Positions 20,251 through 31,429 of a stretch of DNA of 64,000 bases are shown here, piece by piece (within the stretch, counting starts at the first letter, position 1; each line of letters starts with the position of its first letter). Made by a program: the position numbers and the translations under genes. The DNA is taken from contig NZ_JAKUJZ010000005.1 in assembly GCF_022436675.1 (NCBI RefSeq), positions 454,576-518,575 on the forward strand. The letters are read 5' to 3'. This stretch comes from Rheinheimera hassiensis. Lineage in GTDB: Bacteria; Pseudomonadota; Gammaproteobacteria; Enterobacterales; Alteromonadaceae. Below the pieces are notes generated by a model that had not been told where the DNA came from, ran no database searches, and saw only the letters and a list, made by a program, of their open reading frames with translations.

Positions 20251-21285
20251 GTGACAAAGAAAAAACATCTTACCCAGCGCCAGCAGCAACGTATTGCCGA
20301 CAATGCCAGCAAACGGTTACGCGCACCAAAAAATAAAGGTGTCGAATCAGTTGATGACGACAGCTTTGCCGCCACAGAAACCGGCCTGATATTAAGCCGT
20401 TTTGGCCAGCATGCTGATGTCGAAGATACCAACGGTGTCGTGGTGCGCTGTAATATGCGCCGCTCTGTTGCCTCTTTGGTTACCGGTGATCGCGTAGTGT
20501 GGCGCCGCGCTTTGCAACCCACCGGTGGCATTGATGGCGTAATAGATGCGGTAGAAGAGCGTAGCTCTGTGCTGCTGCGGCCAGATTTTTACGACGGTTT
20601 AAAACCGGTCGCCGCCAATATTGATTTAATGATTATCGTCTCTGCTATTTTACCTGCGTTATCGCTCAATATTATTGACCGCTATCTTGTGGCAGCAGAG
20701 ATCACCGGCATCAAACCGCTGTTGGTGATTAATAAAGCCGATTTGCTCAGCGCTGATGAGTTTATTGCTACAGAGCAGCAACTGGCATTGTACCAACAGC
20801 TGGGGTATAACTTTTTGCTGGTTAGCGCTAAAAGCGGTGTGGGTATGGCGCAATTACTCAGTTACCTGCACAGTGGTACCAGCATTTTTGTCGGTCAGTC
20901 TGGCGTGGGCAAATCGTCATTAATGAACAATTTAATGCCCGGTCTCGAAGCGTTAACTCAGGAAGTGTCGACAAACTCAGGCCTCGGGCAACACACCACC
21001 ACGGTGTCGCGCTTGTATCATTTGCCTGATGGCGGCGATTTAATCGACTCGCCCGGTATTCGTGAATTTGCGCTGTGGCATTTAACAGCAGAAGAAGTTA
21101 CCCGCGGCTTTACTGAATTTACCCCCTGGCTTGGGCGCTGTAAATTCCGTGACTGCAAGCATATTTCCGATCCTGGCTGCGCTATTCAGCACGCGGTAGA
21201 AACCGGAGACATCAGTCAGGAACGCTATGACAGCTATTTAAAAATCCTGGCCAGTATGGCGCAAGACAAACCGAATCACTTTTAA
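20251..21285 (+). CDS. rsgA: Ribosome small-subunit-dependent GTPase RsgA
   Basis: RsgA checks late maturation of the 30S decoding centre. The GTG at 20251 is taken as start because the protein then begins MTKKKHLTQRQQQRIADNA, as in E. coli RsgA; the open frame runs far upstream into antisense of orn. In the 344-residue product an OB fold (about 35-110; ISRFGxHADVE-type, CNMRRSVASLVTGDRVVWR) is followed by the circularly permuted G domain (NKAD before GQSGVGKSSLMN, then DSPGIREFAL) and a C-terminal zinc site (CKFRDCKHISDPGCAI). It is 18 bp upstream of psd. Confidence 0.96.
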   Translation: MTKKKHLTQRQQQRIADNASKRLRAPKNKGVESVDDDSFAATETGLILSRFGQHADVEDTNGVVVRCNMRRSVASLVTGDRVVWRRALQPTGGIDGVIDAVEERSSVLLRPDFYDGLKPVAANIDLMIIVSAILPALSLNIIDRYLVAAEITGIKPLLVINKADLLSADEFIATEQQLALYQQLGYNFLLVSAKSGVGMAQLLSYLHSGTSIFVGQSGVGKSSLMNNLMPGLEALTQEVSTNSGLGQHTTTVSRLYHLPDGGDLIDSPGIREFALWHLTAEEVTRGFTEFTPWLGRCKFRDCKHISDPGCAIQHAVETGDISQERYDSYLKILASMAQDKPNHF

Positions 21286-21303
21286 CTTTATACAGAGAAC
21301 ATA

Positions 21304-22161
21304 ATGGATAATTTAAAAATTACCCTGCAATATTTGTTGCCTAAACATTTAATTTCACGCCTTGTTGGCAAATTAGCCGCGGCGAAGCTGGGCTGGTTCA
21401 GCCACTTTTTAATTAATCGTTTTATTAAAGCCTACGGCATTAATATGGCGGAAGCTCAGTTTGAACAAGCCAAAGACTACGCCAGTTTTAATGAGTTTTT
21501 TACCCGGCCATTAAAAGATGGTATCCGCCCGCTGGCAGCAGAAGCCAATATCGTCGCGCATCCGGTAGATGGCTGTATCAGCCAGTTAGGCCCTATAGTG
21601 CAAGGCCAGCTGGTACAGGCTAAAAATCACAGTTATTCTTTGCAGGCGTTGTTAGGTGGCGATATTGCCACTGCTGAACCTTTCAGCGGTGGAGACTTTG
21701 CCACGATTTACCTGGCACCGAAAGATTATCACCGTATTCATATGCCTGTTCGTGGCACCTTACGCCAGATGATTTATGTACCAGGAGAACTCTTCTCGGT
21801 TAACCCATTAACCGCAGAGTGCGTAAAAGATTTATTTGCGCTGAACGAGCGCGTAGTAACCATTTTTGACACCGAACTTGGCCCTATGGCTTTAGTGCTG
21901 GTAGGCGCCACAATAGTAGCCAGTATTGAAACGGTTTGGGCCGGTACAGTAACGCCACCGGCGGGTAAAAATGTGTTTCGCTGGAGCTATCCGGCACATG
22001 GTAAAAATGCCATTACGCTGGAAAAAGGTGCCGAGATGGGCCGCTTTAAACTGGGTTCAACAGTAGTGCTGGCTTTCCCGGCGAATAAACTACAGTTTTT
22101 AGCCGATCAGCAACCAGGTACCGTTACCCGCATGGGTGCGCCTTTTGCAGAACTAAACTGA
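21304..22161 (+). CDS. psd: Phosphatidylserine decarboxylase proenzyme
   Basis: Psd makes phosphatidylethanolamine at the inner membrane. The 285-residue proenzyme has [15 protein letters not shown], the VHPxDG-type [25 protein letters not shown] and the self-cleavage site LGST near residue 250 ([11 protein letters not shown]), where the serine becomes the pyruvoyl group. Standard order rsgA-psd. Length is as in other gammaproteobacteria. Confidence 0.97.
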   Translation: MDNLKITLQYLLPKHLISRLVGKLAAAKLGWFSHFLINRFIKAYGINMAEAQFEQAKDYASFNEFFTRPLKDGIRPLAAEANIVAHPVDGCISQLGPIVQGQLVQAKNHSYSLQALLGGDIATAEPFSGGDFATIYLAPKDYHRIHMPVRGTLRQMIYVPGELFSVNPLTAECVKDLFALNERVVTIFDTELGPMALVLVGATIVASIETVWAGTVTPPAGKNVFRWSYPAHGKNAITLEKGAEMGRFKLGSTVVLAFPANKLQFLADQQPGTVTRMGAPFAELN

Positions 22162-22188
22162 TTAACAGCGTTACTGGCTGACACGTAT

Positions 22189-22275
22189 GTACTTTCTTCT
22201 GTGACCGTTGCAGGCCAGGATGGCCGAATCGAGCCCCCAGGGATGGGTTCACGGCGTGTCACAGAAGAAATGTAC
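22189..22275. repeat. Palindromic interspersed element, copy 2
   Basis: Left arm GTACTTTCTTCTGTGAC (22189-22205) pairs with right arm GTCACAGAAGAAATGTAC (22258-22275) with one bulged A. The 55-bp core at 22205-22259 aligns without gaps with the core of copy 1 (2404-2458). Inner hairpin GGCCA/TGGCC replaces GGCAT/ATGCC of copy 1, a compensatory change. It lies between psd and the diesterase gene. Confidence 0.75.
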
Positions 22276-22314
22276 GGAGTGGCAGGCAGCGTCCGGAGAA
22301 ATGGAGGTCATTTT

Positions 22315-23016
22315 ATGCAAATCATCGCTCATCGTGGTGCCAGTGGTGAATACCCGGAAAACACCCTGCTGGCTATTGAACAAGCCATAACGCAAGGTGC
22401 GGACGCTATAGAAATAGACGTATTCGCTGTACAGGGCGAGCTTATTGTTATTCATGATCATCACTTAACCCGCACCACTAACGGCACCGGCAGTATCTAT
22501 CAATACTCTGTAGAACAACTGATGCAACTGGATGCAGGCCGCGGTGAGCGCATTCCTACGCTATGGCAGGTATTACAGTTACTGCAAAACACCACACTGT
22601 GGCTGAATATTGAATTAAAAGGCGAAAACACCGTAGCACCGCTGCTGGCCTTGCTGGATAAAGCCAGGCAAGAGCTGCAGTTTGACAGCAAGCGACTGCT
22701 TATTTCATCTTTTAACCACCATTTACTCGCCGAGCTTAAACTGGCACAGCCCGAGCTAAAATTGGGGGCACTGACAGCCTGCCTGCCACTGGATTACGCC
22801 GCTTTTGCACAGCAGTTGCAAGCACACTCGGTAAATTGTGATGTCAGCTTTATTAATCAGGCTTTTGTTGAGGATGCCAAAGCGCGCGGTTTAAAAGTGT
22901 ATGTGTATACCGTGGATCAACCTGACGATATCAGTCGTTTTCAGCAATATGGTGTAGACGGTATTTTCAGCAATTATCCGGCACGAAGCCGTACACTGCT
23001 AAGCACAGATAATTAA
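22315..23016 (+). CDS. ugpQ: Glycerophosphodiester phosphodiesterase, UgpQ-like
   Basis: The ATG at 22315 is chosen for the GGAGG 7 nt upstream; the frame is open earlier, through the palindromic element. The 233-residue cytosolic product begins MQIIAHRGASGEYPENT, the catalytic HRG..PENT motif of GDPD enzymes, then IEIDVF and HDHHLTRTTNGTG with the metal and acid-base residues, and IELKGENT. It has no signal peptide, so it probably releases glycerol-3-phosphate inside the cell, as UgpQ does. The pairing with psd fits phospholipid turnover. Confidence 0.88.
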   Translation: MQIIAHRGASGEYPENTLLAIEQAITQGADAIEIDVFAVQGELIVIHDHHLTRTTNGTGSIYQYSVEQLMQLDAGRGERIPTLWQVLQLLQNTTLWLNIELKGENTVAPLLALLDKARQELQFDSKRLLISSFNHHLLAELKLAQPELKLGALTACLPLDYAAFAQQLQAHSVNCDVSFINQAFVEDAKARGLKVYVYTVDQPDDISRFQQYGVDGIFSNYPARSRTLLSTDN

Positions 23017-23041
23017 CCACCGATAATTAACCATAGAAAGC

Positions 23042-23068
23042 AAAAATCCCGCCGTAGCGGGATTTTTT
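23042..23068. terminator. Bidirectional terminator between convergent genes
   Basis: AAAAATCCCGC-CGTA-GCGGGATTTTTT, a perfect stem flanked by A- and T-runs, between the converging ugpQ-like and MerC-like genes. Confidence 0.9.
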
Positions 23069-23083
23069 AATACATTTTGATAC

Positions 23084-23473
23084 CTAGTGGTCATGGCAGC
23101 TTTTGCAGCTATTACATAAGCGCATATTCATCACATGCGCCAACACCACCAGAGATGCACCCACGATCAAAACAGCGTGTTCATATTCGTGGCCCCACAC
23201 ATCCCGCTGCCAATATATAAACACACCTAAAAATAACGAATAAAACGGGTAGAGCTTGCGGTGATAGCGATGAAAACCAATAAACAAAGCAATAAAGCCC
23301 AGCACAATAGTAACCAGCAACATCACGCGCTCAAAAGCATGGTTATGGCCAACGCTAAGGCCCAGTAATGGCAAAACCGGCAGAATGATCGGCAGCATAA
23401 TGCAGTGAATGGCGCAAAGCGACGTCACTGTAATACCTACTTTATCAAATACGTTTCTTACTGTTGCTAACAC
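23084..23473 (-). CDS. MerC-domain inner membrane protein
   Basis: The GTG at 23473 is preferred as start because MerC-domain proteins typically begin a few residues before the FDKVGITVTSLCAIHC segment; the open frame reaches 23545 but those codons overlap a Zur-box-like sequence. The 129-residue product has about four membrane helices, the Cys-xx-His-Cys of the MerC family in the first helix, and a metal-like C-terminal tail CNSCKSCHDH. Classical MerC carries mercury, but no other mer genes are here, and the operator suggests a link to zinc (inference). Confidence 0.78.
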   Translation of the reverse strand: MLATVRNVFDKVGITVTSLCAIHCIMLPIILPVLPLLGLSVGHNHAFERVMLLVTIVLGFIALFIGFHRYHRKLYPFYSLFLGVFIYWQRDVWGHEYEHAVLIVGASLVVLAHVMNMRLCNSCKSCHDH

Positions 23474-23501
23474 GTGGCTTACTCTGGCAGCTGAAAATAA
23501 A

Positions 23502-23525
23502 GAAACGAGATAATATAACAAAACG
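23502..23525 (-). promoter_or_regulatory. Probable Zur box upstream of the MerC-like gene
   Basis: The centre GAGATAATATAAC matches 11 of 13 bases of the gammaproteobacterial Zur consensus GTTATAATATAAC, with GAAA on one side. It lies about 30-50 bp upstream of the preferred GTG start. This would repress the gene when zinc is sufficient. Match by eye only. Confidence 0.55.
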
Positions 23526-23645
23526 TTTGCTAAAGAAACGCCCACTGAAAAAAATACCTGCTAAAACGGGCTTTCATTGCAAGGCTGCTGAAGCTGCGCC
23601 GGGCTTATGGCATAATGGCGTCACTTTTTTCAGCTAAGCCGTATT

Positions 23646-23954
23646 ATGGATACTTTACTTAATCAACTCGATGACAACTTAAAAGAGCTGTACCGCAAAG
23701 CGCTGGACGCCGATGCCCTGCTGGATAACCTGCAGCAGCAAGGTCATGCTAAACACCAGCGTATTTTTGCCGACAATAAGCTATTTAAGGCCTCCAGCAA
23801 CCGTTTTATGCCTTATCTGGCAGAAACAGCTGAACAGGTTGCTGCAATGCGACAAAGCCAGCAGTTTAATACTGCAACATTACAGCGCGTAGTACAGCAA
23901 CTAAAGCAGCTGCACACTACGCTGGCTGAATTTCGCACTCTGGTAGCAAAGTAA
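23646..23954 (+). CDS. priC: Short PriC-like primosomal replication protein N''
   Basis: The 102-residue helical protein contains RIFADNKLFKASSNRFMPYL and ETAEQVAAM, which line up with the FDRxLF...L..CL.EA...LAALR segment of E. coli PriC. PriC recruits DnaB at stalled forks with gaps. E. coli PriC has about 175 residues; this one covers only the N-terminal part and lacks the basic C-terminal domain. Alternatives are a distantly related coiled-coil protein of unknown function. Single gene, divergent from the MerC-like gene. Confidence 0.55.
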   Translation: MDTLLNQLDDNLKELYRKALDADALLDNLQQQGHAKHQRIFADNKLFKASSNRFMPYLAETAEQVAAMRQSQQFNTATLQRVVQQLKQLHTTLAEFRTLVAK

Positions 23955-24027
23955 AATCACCGCGCTTACAAGGTAAACGCCGGCTTAACTGCACCGGTAT
24001 TTATCGCAAAGCCGGTGTAGCCTGAAC

Positions 24028-24564
24028 TCAGTTTGTGCTTACCTTGGGTAGCGCTAACGCGTACTGCTCAACTTTAGGCTGTAATTCTTTGCTAAACCAG
24101 TTGCTCAGCATCTGCTTTTCATAGCGAAACTCTTCGTTGTCATTGGCTGAGCGTAACGACTGCATAAAGCCCATATCACGCAGGCGCTCTTCACCACTGA
24201 CAACCTCTTCACCGTGTTTATCCCGCAGCACATGGGTAAAACGGACAGCTGGTGAGTAAATATCTTTCACCACGCGTAAAGCATTGCCGGCACCACCAAT
24301 AAAATAATCCACATCACCGGCCAAGTCGACGTCAGTTACTGTGACTTCCCATTTATAGCCTTCAGGTAACTGGGTTGCCATATCATTGAAAAAGCCATCA
24401 AACTTTTTAATCACTCTTTCGCGAAACGCTTTACGGTTGTCATTCGCCGGGCGAATATCGGTGAATTTTTCCGGATCTTGCCATTTGATCTGTACTTCAC
24501 CTGCCTGCACAGCCCCCGTGCCAAGCACCATAGCTAAACTGCATAGTAATATTGTTGTACGCAT
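24028..24564 (-). CDS. DUF3016 domain periplasmic protein
   Basis: The ATG at 24564 has AGGAGA at good spacing. The 178-residue product has a signal peptide (MRTTILLCSLAMVLGTGAVQAG) and the DUF3016 features VQIKWQDPEKFTDIRPAND, FFNDMATQLPEGYK, VTDVDLAGDVDYF and RFTHVLRDKHGEEVVSGEE. DUF3016 proteins occur in Shewanella and Alteromonas relatives; their role is unknown. Monocistronic. Confidence 0.85.
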   Translation of the reverse strand: MRTTILLCSLAMVLGTGAVQAGEVQIKWQDPEKFTDIRPANDNRKAFRERVIKKFDGFFNDMATQLPEGYKWEVTVTDVDLAGDVDYFIGGAGNALRVVKDIYSPAVRFTHVLRDKHGEEVVSGEERLRDMGFMQSLRSANDNEEFRYEKQMLSNWFSKELQPKVEQYALALPKVSTN

Positions 24565-24732
24565 AGTCCGTCTCCTGTACCTATGGCCAGCTTTAACCAC
24601 TCTGGTTAGAGCTAGCCGCCGCTAATAAGTTTACCTAACGCTATTCACTATAGCCTTGATCAGGACCAGAATGCTGTAGCCTTTTGTATAAAAATGTAGC
24701 CAGCTGCTATAAAAGCCACACCGTAAAAAAGC

Positions 24733-24760
24733 AAAAACCCGGCATTAAGCCGGGGTTTTC
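24733..24760 (-). terminator. Intrinsic terminator after groEL
   Basis: AAAACCCCGGC-TTAAT-GCCGGGTTTTTGC on the minus strand, about 25 bp past the groEL stop codon. Confidence 0.85.
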
Positions 24761-24785
24761 GTGTAAGTGGGCACTCACATTCTTA

Positions 24786-26444
<1,659 letters not shown>

Positions 26445-26471
26445 TTAATCGTTGTAAGGTTTACGGGAAAA

Positions 26472-26762
26472 TTAATCCAGAATTACACCTAAGATATTGT
26501 CTTCTTTGGTGATCACGTATTCCTGACCATCAATTTTTTCTGTGCGCTCTACATAAGCACCAAACAGCACCTTGTCACCAACTTTAACGTCTAGTGGCTT
26601 AACATCACCGTTATCTAACACACGGCCCAAGCCAACTGCAACCACTTCACCACGGGTAGATTTTTCCGCTGAAGCGCCCGTTAAGACGATGCCACCCGCT
26701 GATTTGCTTTCAGCTTCTAAACGTTTGATGATGACACGATCATGTAATGGACGAATATTCAT
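26472..26762 (-). CDS. groES: Co-chaperonin GroES (Hsp10)
   Basis: The 96-residue lid protein starts [20 protein letters not shown], has the mobile-loop segment [20 protein letters not shown] and [12 protein letters not shown]. Upstream is a sigma32-type promoter and AGGAGATAGAG-type ribosome binding site. First gene of groESL. Confidence 0.98.
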   Translation of the reverse strand: MNIRPLHDRVIIKRLEAESKSAGGIVLTGASAEKSTRGEVVAVGLGRVLDNGDVKPLDVKVGDKVLFGAYVERTEKIDGQEYVITKEDNILGVILD

Positions 26763-26820
26763 GCTCTATCTCCTAAAGCTATTTTGTGTTTTAACATGGG
26801 TGTTAAATTGTCTGCCCGGT

Positions 26821-26850
26821 ATATGGGGCACTGCGGAAAAAAATCCAAGG
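26821..26850 (-). promoter_or_regulatory. Sigma32-type heat-shock promoter of groESL
   Basis: The minus strand reads CCTTGGAT, a spacer of about 14-15 nt, then CCCCATAT, close to the sigma32 consensus CTTGAAA and CCCCATNT. It lies about 60-90 bp upstream of the groES start codon. No CIRCE/HrcA inverted repeat is seen. Confidence 0.75.
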
Positions 26851-27068
26851 GGTAAAGCGAAAATTTCTTTATTGCTGCTTAAGGCAAACAGATTAAATTT
26901 ACGGCTATTGAAATAAACCCGGCCTGCCTCAGGTCTGTACTGAGGTGATGATTCTGAGGTGATGGTGGTCACGTTGATAAAGCCGGATGGCAGCTATCAG
27001 CGTATAGTAAGCTCATGTTAGTGTAATACAATAACAACGCTATGGCGTTTAATAGGAAGTATAAGCTG

Positions 27069-28841
27069 ATGTTTAAAGTGTTTTTTCTGCCTTTTTTACT
27101 CTGGTTTGCTCTGCTGGCACCGGCTGCTGCGCAGCAAAACTCGGTGCTCAACAGCCTGCTCAATACCAATGATAGTTTTTTGCCGGTAGAGCAGGCATTC
27201 GAGTTTGATTTTGTGCAAAAGCAAAATGAGCTGCTCGTCAGTTGGACGATCGCCGATGGCTATTATCTGTATAAAGACAAAATAAAGCTGGGCGGTATTG
27301 CTGTCAGTTTTTCTCACCCCAGCTACCCGGCAAGCATGCAGATAGAAGACGAGTTTTTCGGCGTGTCAGAGGTGTATTTTCATCAGTTAACCCTGCGTAT
27401 TCCATTAACAGATGTCAGCGAAGATGCAGTATTTAAAATTCAGTATATGGGCTGTGCCGAAGCCGGCTTATGCTACCCGCCAGTAACCAAAGAGCTGCCA
27501 CTCATTGAGCTTGCTGCAGATCAAAGCACAATAGCTAACCCAGGCAGCGCAACTAACCAGAGCACAGCTCCGGTATCCAGCCAGAATACACTGGCAGCAA
27601 AGCTCAGCGATGGCGCAGGTTTAGCCACACTGGCCGGTTTCTTTTTGCTGGGTTTGGGCCTGGCGTTTACACCGTGCGTCTTTCCAATGTATCCCATTTT
27701 AACCAGCATTATTGTCGGCCAGGGCAAGCAGTTATCTAACAAACGTGCCTTTACGCTGTCGTTTTCTTATGTGCAGGGTATGGCCATTACCTATTCGGCA
27801 TTAGGGTTAGTAGTAGCCAGTTTAGGTGTGCGGTTTCAGGGCTACATGCAGCACCCGGCGGTATTAATTGTTGCCAGTATCATTTTTGTGCTGCTGGCAC
27901 TGGCGATGTTCGGTGTATTTAATCTGACATTGCCGTCCAGCTGGCAGGAAAAAATCAGCAAAGTCAGCAATAACCAACAAGGTGGCTCGCACAAAGGTGC
28001 CTTTACCATGGGCGCGCTGTCTGGCCTTATCGCCTCGCCCTGCACTACGGCACCTTTATCTGCAGCGCTGCTGTATGTAGCCCAAAGCGGTGACTTACTG
28101 CTGGGCGCGGTTACGTTGTATATTTTAAGTTTGGGTATGGGCCTGCCGCTGCTTATTCTGGGTAGCTCCGGCGGTAAACTGCTGCCTAAAGCCGGTAACT
28201 GGATGAATGCAGTAAAAGCCACCTTCGGCTTCCTGCTGTTAGCGGTACCGCTTATTTTGCTGGAGCGCATGCTGCCGTTCAGTTATATCCTGGCTATAGG
28301 TTCTCTGCTGTTACTCAGCTTTATTATTTACCTGTACCGCATGATGTTCAGCCTGCAAAGCAACAGCGCCAAAGCGGTTATTTTAATACTGGCTCAATTA
28401 CTGCTTAGTGCAGCGTTATACCTGAACCTGAAACATTGGTGGCCGGCTACAGAACAAACAGCCGCAGTTACCCAGCAACAACAGGCAGGTTTTGAACTGG
28501 TGAACTCACTGGAAGAGCTACAGCAAAAAATTGCTGCCAGCGAAGGGCGCTACACCTTGGTAGACTTGTATGCTGACTGGTGTATTGCCTGCAAAGAGTT
28601 TGAGCATTTAACCTTTCCCAAGGCTGAAGTACAGGCACAAATGCAGAAGATGCAGCTGATAAAAGTCGACGTAACCAAGATGACCCGCAAAGATCAGGCC
28701 CTGCTGGATAACTATCAGGTGCTGGGTTTACCTACCCTGCTGTTTTTCAGCCCGCAGGCTGAAGAACTCAGCAGCGCCCGGGTTACCGGTTTTATGAACG
28801 CAACCGACTTTGCTGCCCATCTGGCAGAACTGCAACAGTAA
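27069..28841 (+). CDS. dsbD: Thiol:disulfide interchange protein DsbD
   Basis: DsbD carries electrons from cytoplasmic thioredoxin across the inner membrane to periplasmic DsbC/CcmG-type partners. The ATG at 27069 follows AGGAAG; an ATG nine codons earlier lacks a ribosome binding site. In the 590-residue product a signal peptide is followed by the alpha domain (about 40-150, with the pair C..C in MGCAEAGLCYPP), eight membrane helices (about 185-435) with redox cysteines in FTPCVFPMYPI and SPCTTAPLSAALLY, and a C-terminal thioredoxin domain with DWCIACKEFE. Complete three-domain protein. Confidence 0.96.
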   Translation: MFKVFFLPFLLWFALLAPAAAQQNSVLNSLLNTNDSFLPVEQAFEFDFVQKQNELLVSWTIADGYYLYKDKIKLGGIAVSFSHPSYPASMQIEDEFFGVSEVYFHQLTLRIPLTDVSEDAVFKIQYMGCAEAGLCYPPVTKELPLIELAADQSTIANPGSATNQSTAPVSSQNTLAAKLSDGAGLATLAGFFLLGLGLAFTPCVFPMYPILTSIIVGQGKQLSNKRAFTLSFSYVQGMAITYSALGLVVASLGVRFQGYMQHPAVLIVASIIFVLLALAMFGVFNLTLPSSWQEKISKVSNNQQGGSHKGAFTMGALSGLIASPCTTAPLSAALLYVAQSGDLLLGAVTLYILSLGMGLPLLILGSSGGKLLPKAGNWMNAVKATFGFLLLAVPLILLERMLPFSYILAIGSLLLLSFIIYLYRMMFSLQSNSAKAVILILAQLLLSAALYLNLKHWWPATEQTAAVTQQQQAGFELVNSLEELQQKIAASEGRYTLVDLYADWCIACKEFEHLTFPKAEVQAQMQKMQLIKVDVTKMTRKDQALLDNYQVLGLPTLLFFSPQAEELSSARVTGFMNATDFAAHLAELQQ

Positions 28842-28909
28842 ATTCAGGGCGGTGCTTTTAACCGGCGCCGCTTACTGCCACCTGCTTTCTGGCTGATAAG
28901 ACCAGTATT

Positions 28910-28940
28910 TTGCTGCCATTTGTCACGATTTCACTATAAT
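28910..28940 (+). promoter_or_regulatory. Possible aroQ promoter
   Basis: TATAAT at 28935-28940 preceded by TTGCTG at 28910-28915 (19-nt spacing), about 120 bp upstream of aroQ. The rest of the 220-bp dsbD-aroQ gap shows no gene. Confidence 0.4.
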
Positions 28941-29061
28941 AAGGCGCTATTGTTAAGCCAACGGCTTTGTTTACAACTTAAAAGTGCTAAACAGATGCAA
29001 TTATTCGTGAGCTTTGGCAAGATAGTGCCGGATTACAACAAATAGCGGGAATTACGCACAA

Positions 29062-29517
29062 ATGGCGGCAAGTTATCGAGTTTTAGTCTTGAATGGTCCT
29101 AACCTAAATATGCTGGGTGTGCGTGAACCTGCTGTTTATGGTTCCGCTACACTTAACGATATTATTTCTGACCTGACGGAACAGGCTGCGGCAAAAGATG
29201 TCGAACTGGCACATTTACAATCTAACGCCGAGCACGAACTGGTAACTGCTATTCAACAAAGCCTGGGCAAACAAGATTATATTTTGATTAATCCCGGTGC
29301 TTTTACTCATACCAGCGTAGCCATTCGTGATGCGCTGTTGGCAGTGGCCATTCCTTTTATTGAAGTGCATTTATCTAATGTGCACGCGCGCGAAAGCTTT
29401 CGCCGGCACTCATATTTATCTGATATCGCCAAAGGGGTGATCTGTGGCCTTGGTGCCAAAGGTTACCACTACGCACTTGATGCGGCGGTAGCAGAGTTAC
29501 AAACAACCAAACAGTAA
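29062..29517 (+). CDS. aroQ: 3-dehydroquinate dehydratase, type II
   Basis: AroQ converts 3-dehydroquinate to 3-dehydroshikimate. The 151-residue protein has [19 protein letters not shown] (with the flexible-lid Arg and catalytic Tyr), [27 protein letters not shown], and [20 protein letters not shown] with the catalytic His region. The order aroQ-accB-accC is common in gammaproteobacteria. It lies 22 bp upstream of accB. Confidence 0.97.
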   Translation: MAASYRVLVLNGPNLNMLGVREPAVYGSATLNDIISDLTEQAAAKDVELAHLQSNAEHELVTAIQQSLGKQDYILINPGAFTHTSVAIRDALLAVAIPFIEVHLSNVHARESFRRHSYLSDIAKGVICGLGAKGYHYALDAAVAELQTTKQ

Positions 29518-29539
29518 TAACTAATCAGGCTAAAAAGAC

Positions 29540-29989
29540 ATGGATATTAGAAAGATTAAAAAATTGATCGAGCTGTTAGAAGAATCTGGCATTAACGAGC
29601 TTGAAATCACTGAAGGTGAAGAGTCCGTACGCATCAGCCGTAACGGCCCAACACCACAATATGCGCCAATGCAGCAATATGCTCCGGCGCCACAATACGC
29701 ACCGGCGCCAGCTCCGGCGGCACCTGCCGCTGTGGAAGCACCAAAAGCAGTTAGCGGCCATGTTATGAAATCACCGATGGTGGGTTCTTTCTATCGCGCG
29801 GCGTCACCTACTGCTAAAGCCTTTGTTGAAGTAGGCCAAAGCGTTAAAGCCGGTGATACGCTATGTATTGTTGAAGCGATGAAAATGATGAACCAGATCC
29901 AGTCTGACAAGGCCGGTGTGATCAAAGAAATTCTGGTAGAGAATGGCGAGCCGGTTGAATTTGACCAGCCACTCTTTGTGATTGAATAA
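29540..29989 (+). CDS. accB: Biotin carboxyl carrier protein of acetyl-CoA carboxylase
   Basis: The 149-residue protein begins [18 protein letters not shown], has an Ala/Pro-rich linker with four QYAP units at about 38-60, and a C-terminal biotinyl domain (about 73-149) with the biotin-carrying Lys in [10 protein letters not shown] near residue 115. The repeated Gln-Tyr-Ala-Pro linker is a local expansion. It lies 16 bp upstream of accC. Confidence 0.97.
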   Translation: MDIRKIKKLIELLEESGINELEITEGEESVRISRNGPTPQYAPMQQYAPAPQYAPAPAPAAPAAVEAPKAVSGHVMKSPMVGSFYRAASPTAKAFVEVGQSVKAGDTLCIVEAMKMMNQIQSDKAGVIKEILVENGEPVEFDQPLFVIE

Positions 29990-30005
29990 CGCAAAAGGCA
30001 GACTG

Positions 30006-31349
30006 ATGCTAGAAAAAGTACTGATTGCCAACCGCGGCGAAATTGCACTGCGCATACTGCGTGCCTGCAAAGAGCTGGGTATAAAAACGGTTGCCGTACA
30101 CTCTACGGTAGACCGTAATTTAAAACACGTGCTGCTGGCCGATGAAACCATTTGTATCGGCCCTGCAGCATCCACGCAAAGTTATTTAAATATACCGGCA
30201 CTGATTGCAGCAGCTGAAGTAACCAATGCTCAGGCAATTCACCCTGGCTACGGCTTTTTAGCCGAACGCGCTGACTTTGCTCAACAGGTAGAAGAAAGCG
30301 GCCTGGTATTTATCGGCCCACACCCGGATTCAATTCGCTTAATGGGCGATAAAGTTTCTGCTATTGAAGCCATGAAAAAAGCCGGTGTACCTTGTGTACC
30401 AGGCTCTGACGGCGCAGTAGGTGACGATGCAGCCACTAACATGACCATTGCCAAACGTATTGGTTACCCCATTATTGTAAAAGCCGCTGGCGGCGGCGGT
30501 GGTCGTGGTATGCGTGTAGTGCGCAGCGAAGAGGAATTGGTTAGTTCAATTGAAATGACCAAAGCGGAAGCTAAAGCTGCGTTTGGTAACGATATGGTTT
30601 ACATGGAAAAATTCCTTGAAAACCCACGCCATATCGAAATTCAGGTATTAGCCGACGGCCAGGGCAACGCCATTCACTTAGGTGAACGTGATTGTTCTAT
30701 GCAGCGCCGCCATCAAAAAGTGGTAGAAGAAGCACCAGCCCCGGGCATTACGCCTGAGCTGCGCGCCTTTATCGGCGGCCGCTGCGTAGATGCTTGTAAA
30801 GTGATGAATTATCGCGGCGCTGGTACTTTTGAGTTTCTGTTTGAAAACGGTGAGTTCTTCTTTATTGAAATGAATACCCGTATTCAGGTAGAACACCCGG
30901 TTACAGAAATGATTACCGGTGTGGACCTGATTAAAGAGCAGCTGCGTATTGCCTCTGGCATGCCAATGACACTTAAGCAGGAAGATATTGTTATTCGCGG
31001 CCATGCCGTAGAATGCCGTATTAATGCTGAAGATCCGGTTACCTTTATCCCGTCACCGGGTAAAATTACCCGTTTCCATCCTGCTGGGGGCAACGGTATC
31101 CGCTGGGACTCGCACATTTATGCCGAGTACACTGTACCGCCTAACTATGATTCTATGGTAGGCAAGCTAATTACCTACGGTGAAACCCGTGATATTGCTA
31201 TCGCCCGGATGCGTAATGCACTGGACGAGCTACTGGTAGACGGCATTAAAACCAACATCGCGCTGCATAAAGACATTATGCGTGATGAAGGTTTCTGTAA
31301 AGGTGGTACTAATATCCACTATTTAGAGAAAAAACTGGGTATTAAGTAA
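30006..31349 (+). CDS. accC: Biotin carboxylase subunit of acetyl-CoA carboxylase
   Basis: AccC carboxylates biotin on AccB using ATP and bicarbonate in the first step of fatty acid synthesis. From the ATG at 30006 it has 447 residues, starting [20 protein letters not shown]. Visible are the ATP-grasp Gly-rich loop [14 protein letters not shown], the [20 protein letters not shown] block, [16 protein letters not shown] with the catalytic Glu/Arg, and RINAEDP. An earlier in-frame ATG at 29982 overlaps accB and is not supported by homologue starts. Confidence 0.97.
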   Translation: MLEKVLIANRGEIALRILRACKELGIKTVAVHSTVDRNLKHVLLADETICIGPAASTQSYLNIPALIAAAEVTNAQAIHPGYGFLAERADFAQQVEESGLVFIGPHPDSIRLMGDKVSAIEAMKKAGVPCVPGSDGAVGDDAATNMTIAKRIGYPIIVKAAGGGGGRGMRVVRSEEELVSSIEMTKAEAKAAFGNDMVYMEKFLENPRHIEIQVLADGQGNAIHLGERDCSMQRRHQKVVEEAPAPGITPELRAFIGGRCVDACKVMNYRGAGTFEFLFENGEFFFIEMNTRIQVEHPVTEMITGVDLIKEQLRIASGMPMTLKQEDIVIRGHAVECRINAEDPVTFIPSPGKITRFHPAGGNGIRWDSHIYAEYTVPPNYDSMVGKLITYGETRDIAIARMRNALDELLVDGIKTNIALHKDIMRDEGFCKGGTNIHYLEKKLGIK

Positions 31350-31368
31350 GCCAACACTTACTCAGATT

Positions 31369-31395
31369 AAAGGCCGCTATTGCGGCCTTTTTGCT
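31369..31395 (+). terminator. Intrinsic terminator after accC
   Basis: AAAGGCCGC-TATT-GCGGCCTTTTT, 20 bp past the accC stop codon. A TATAAT at 31395-31400 right behind it is a likely -10 for prmA. Confidence 0.88.
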
Positions 31396-31429
31396 ATAAT
31401 GCGGCAAATTTTCATAAGCGAGACTGATT

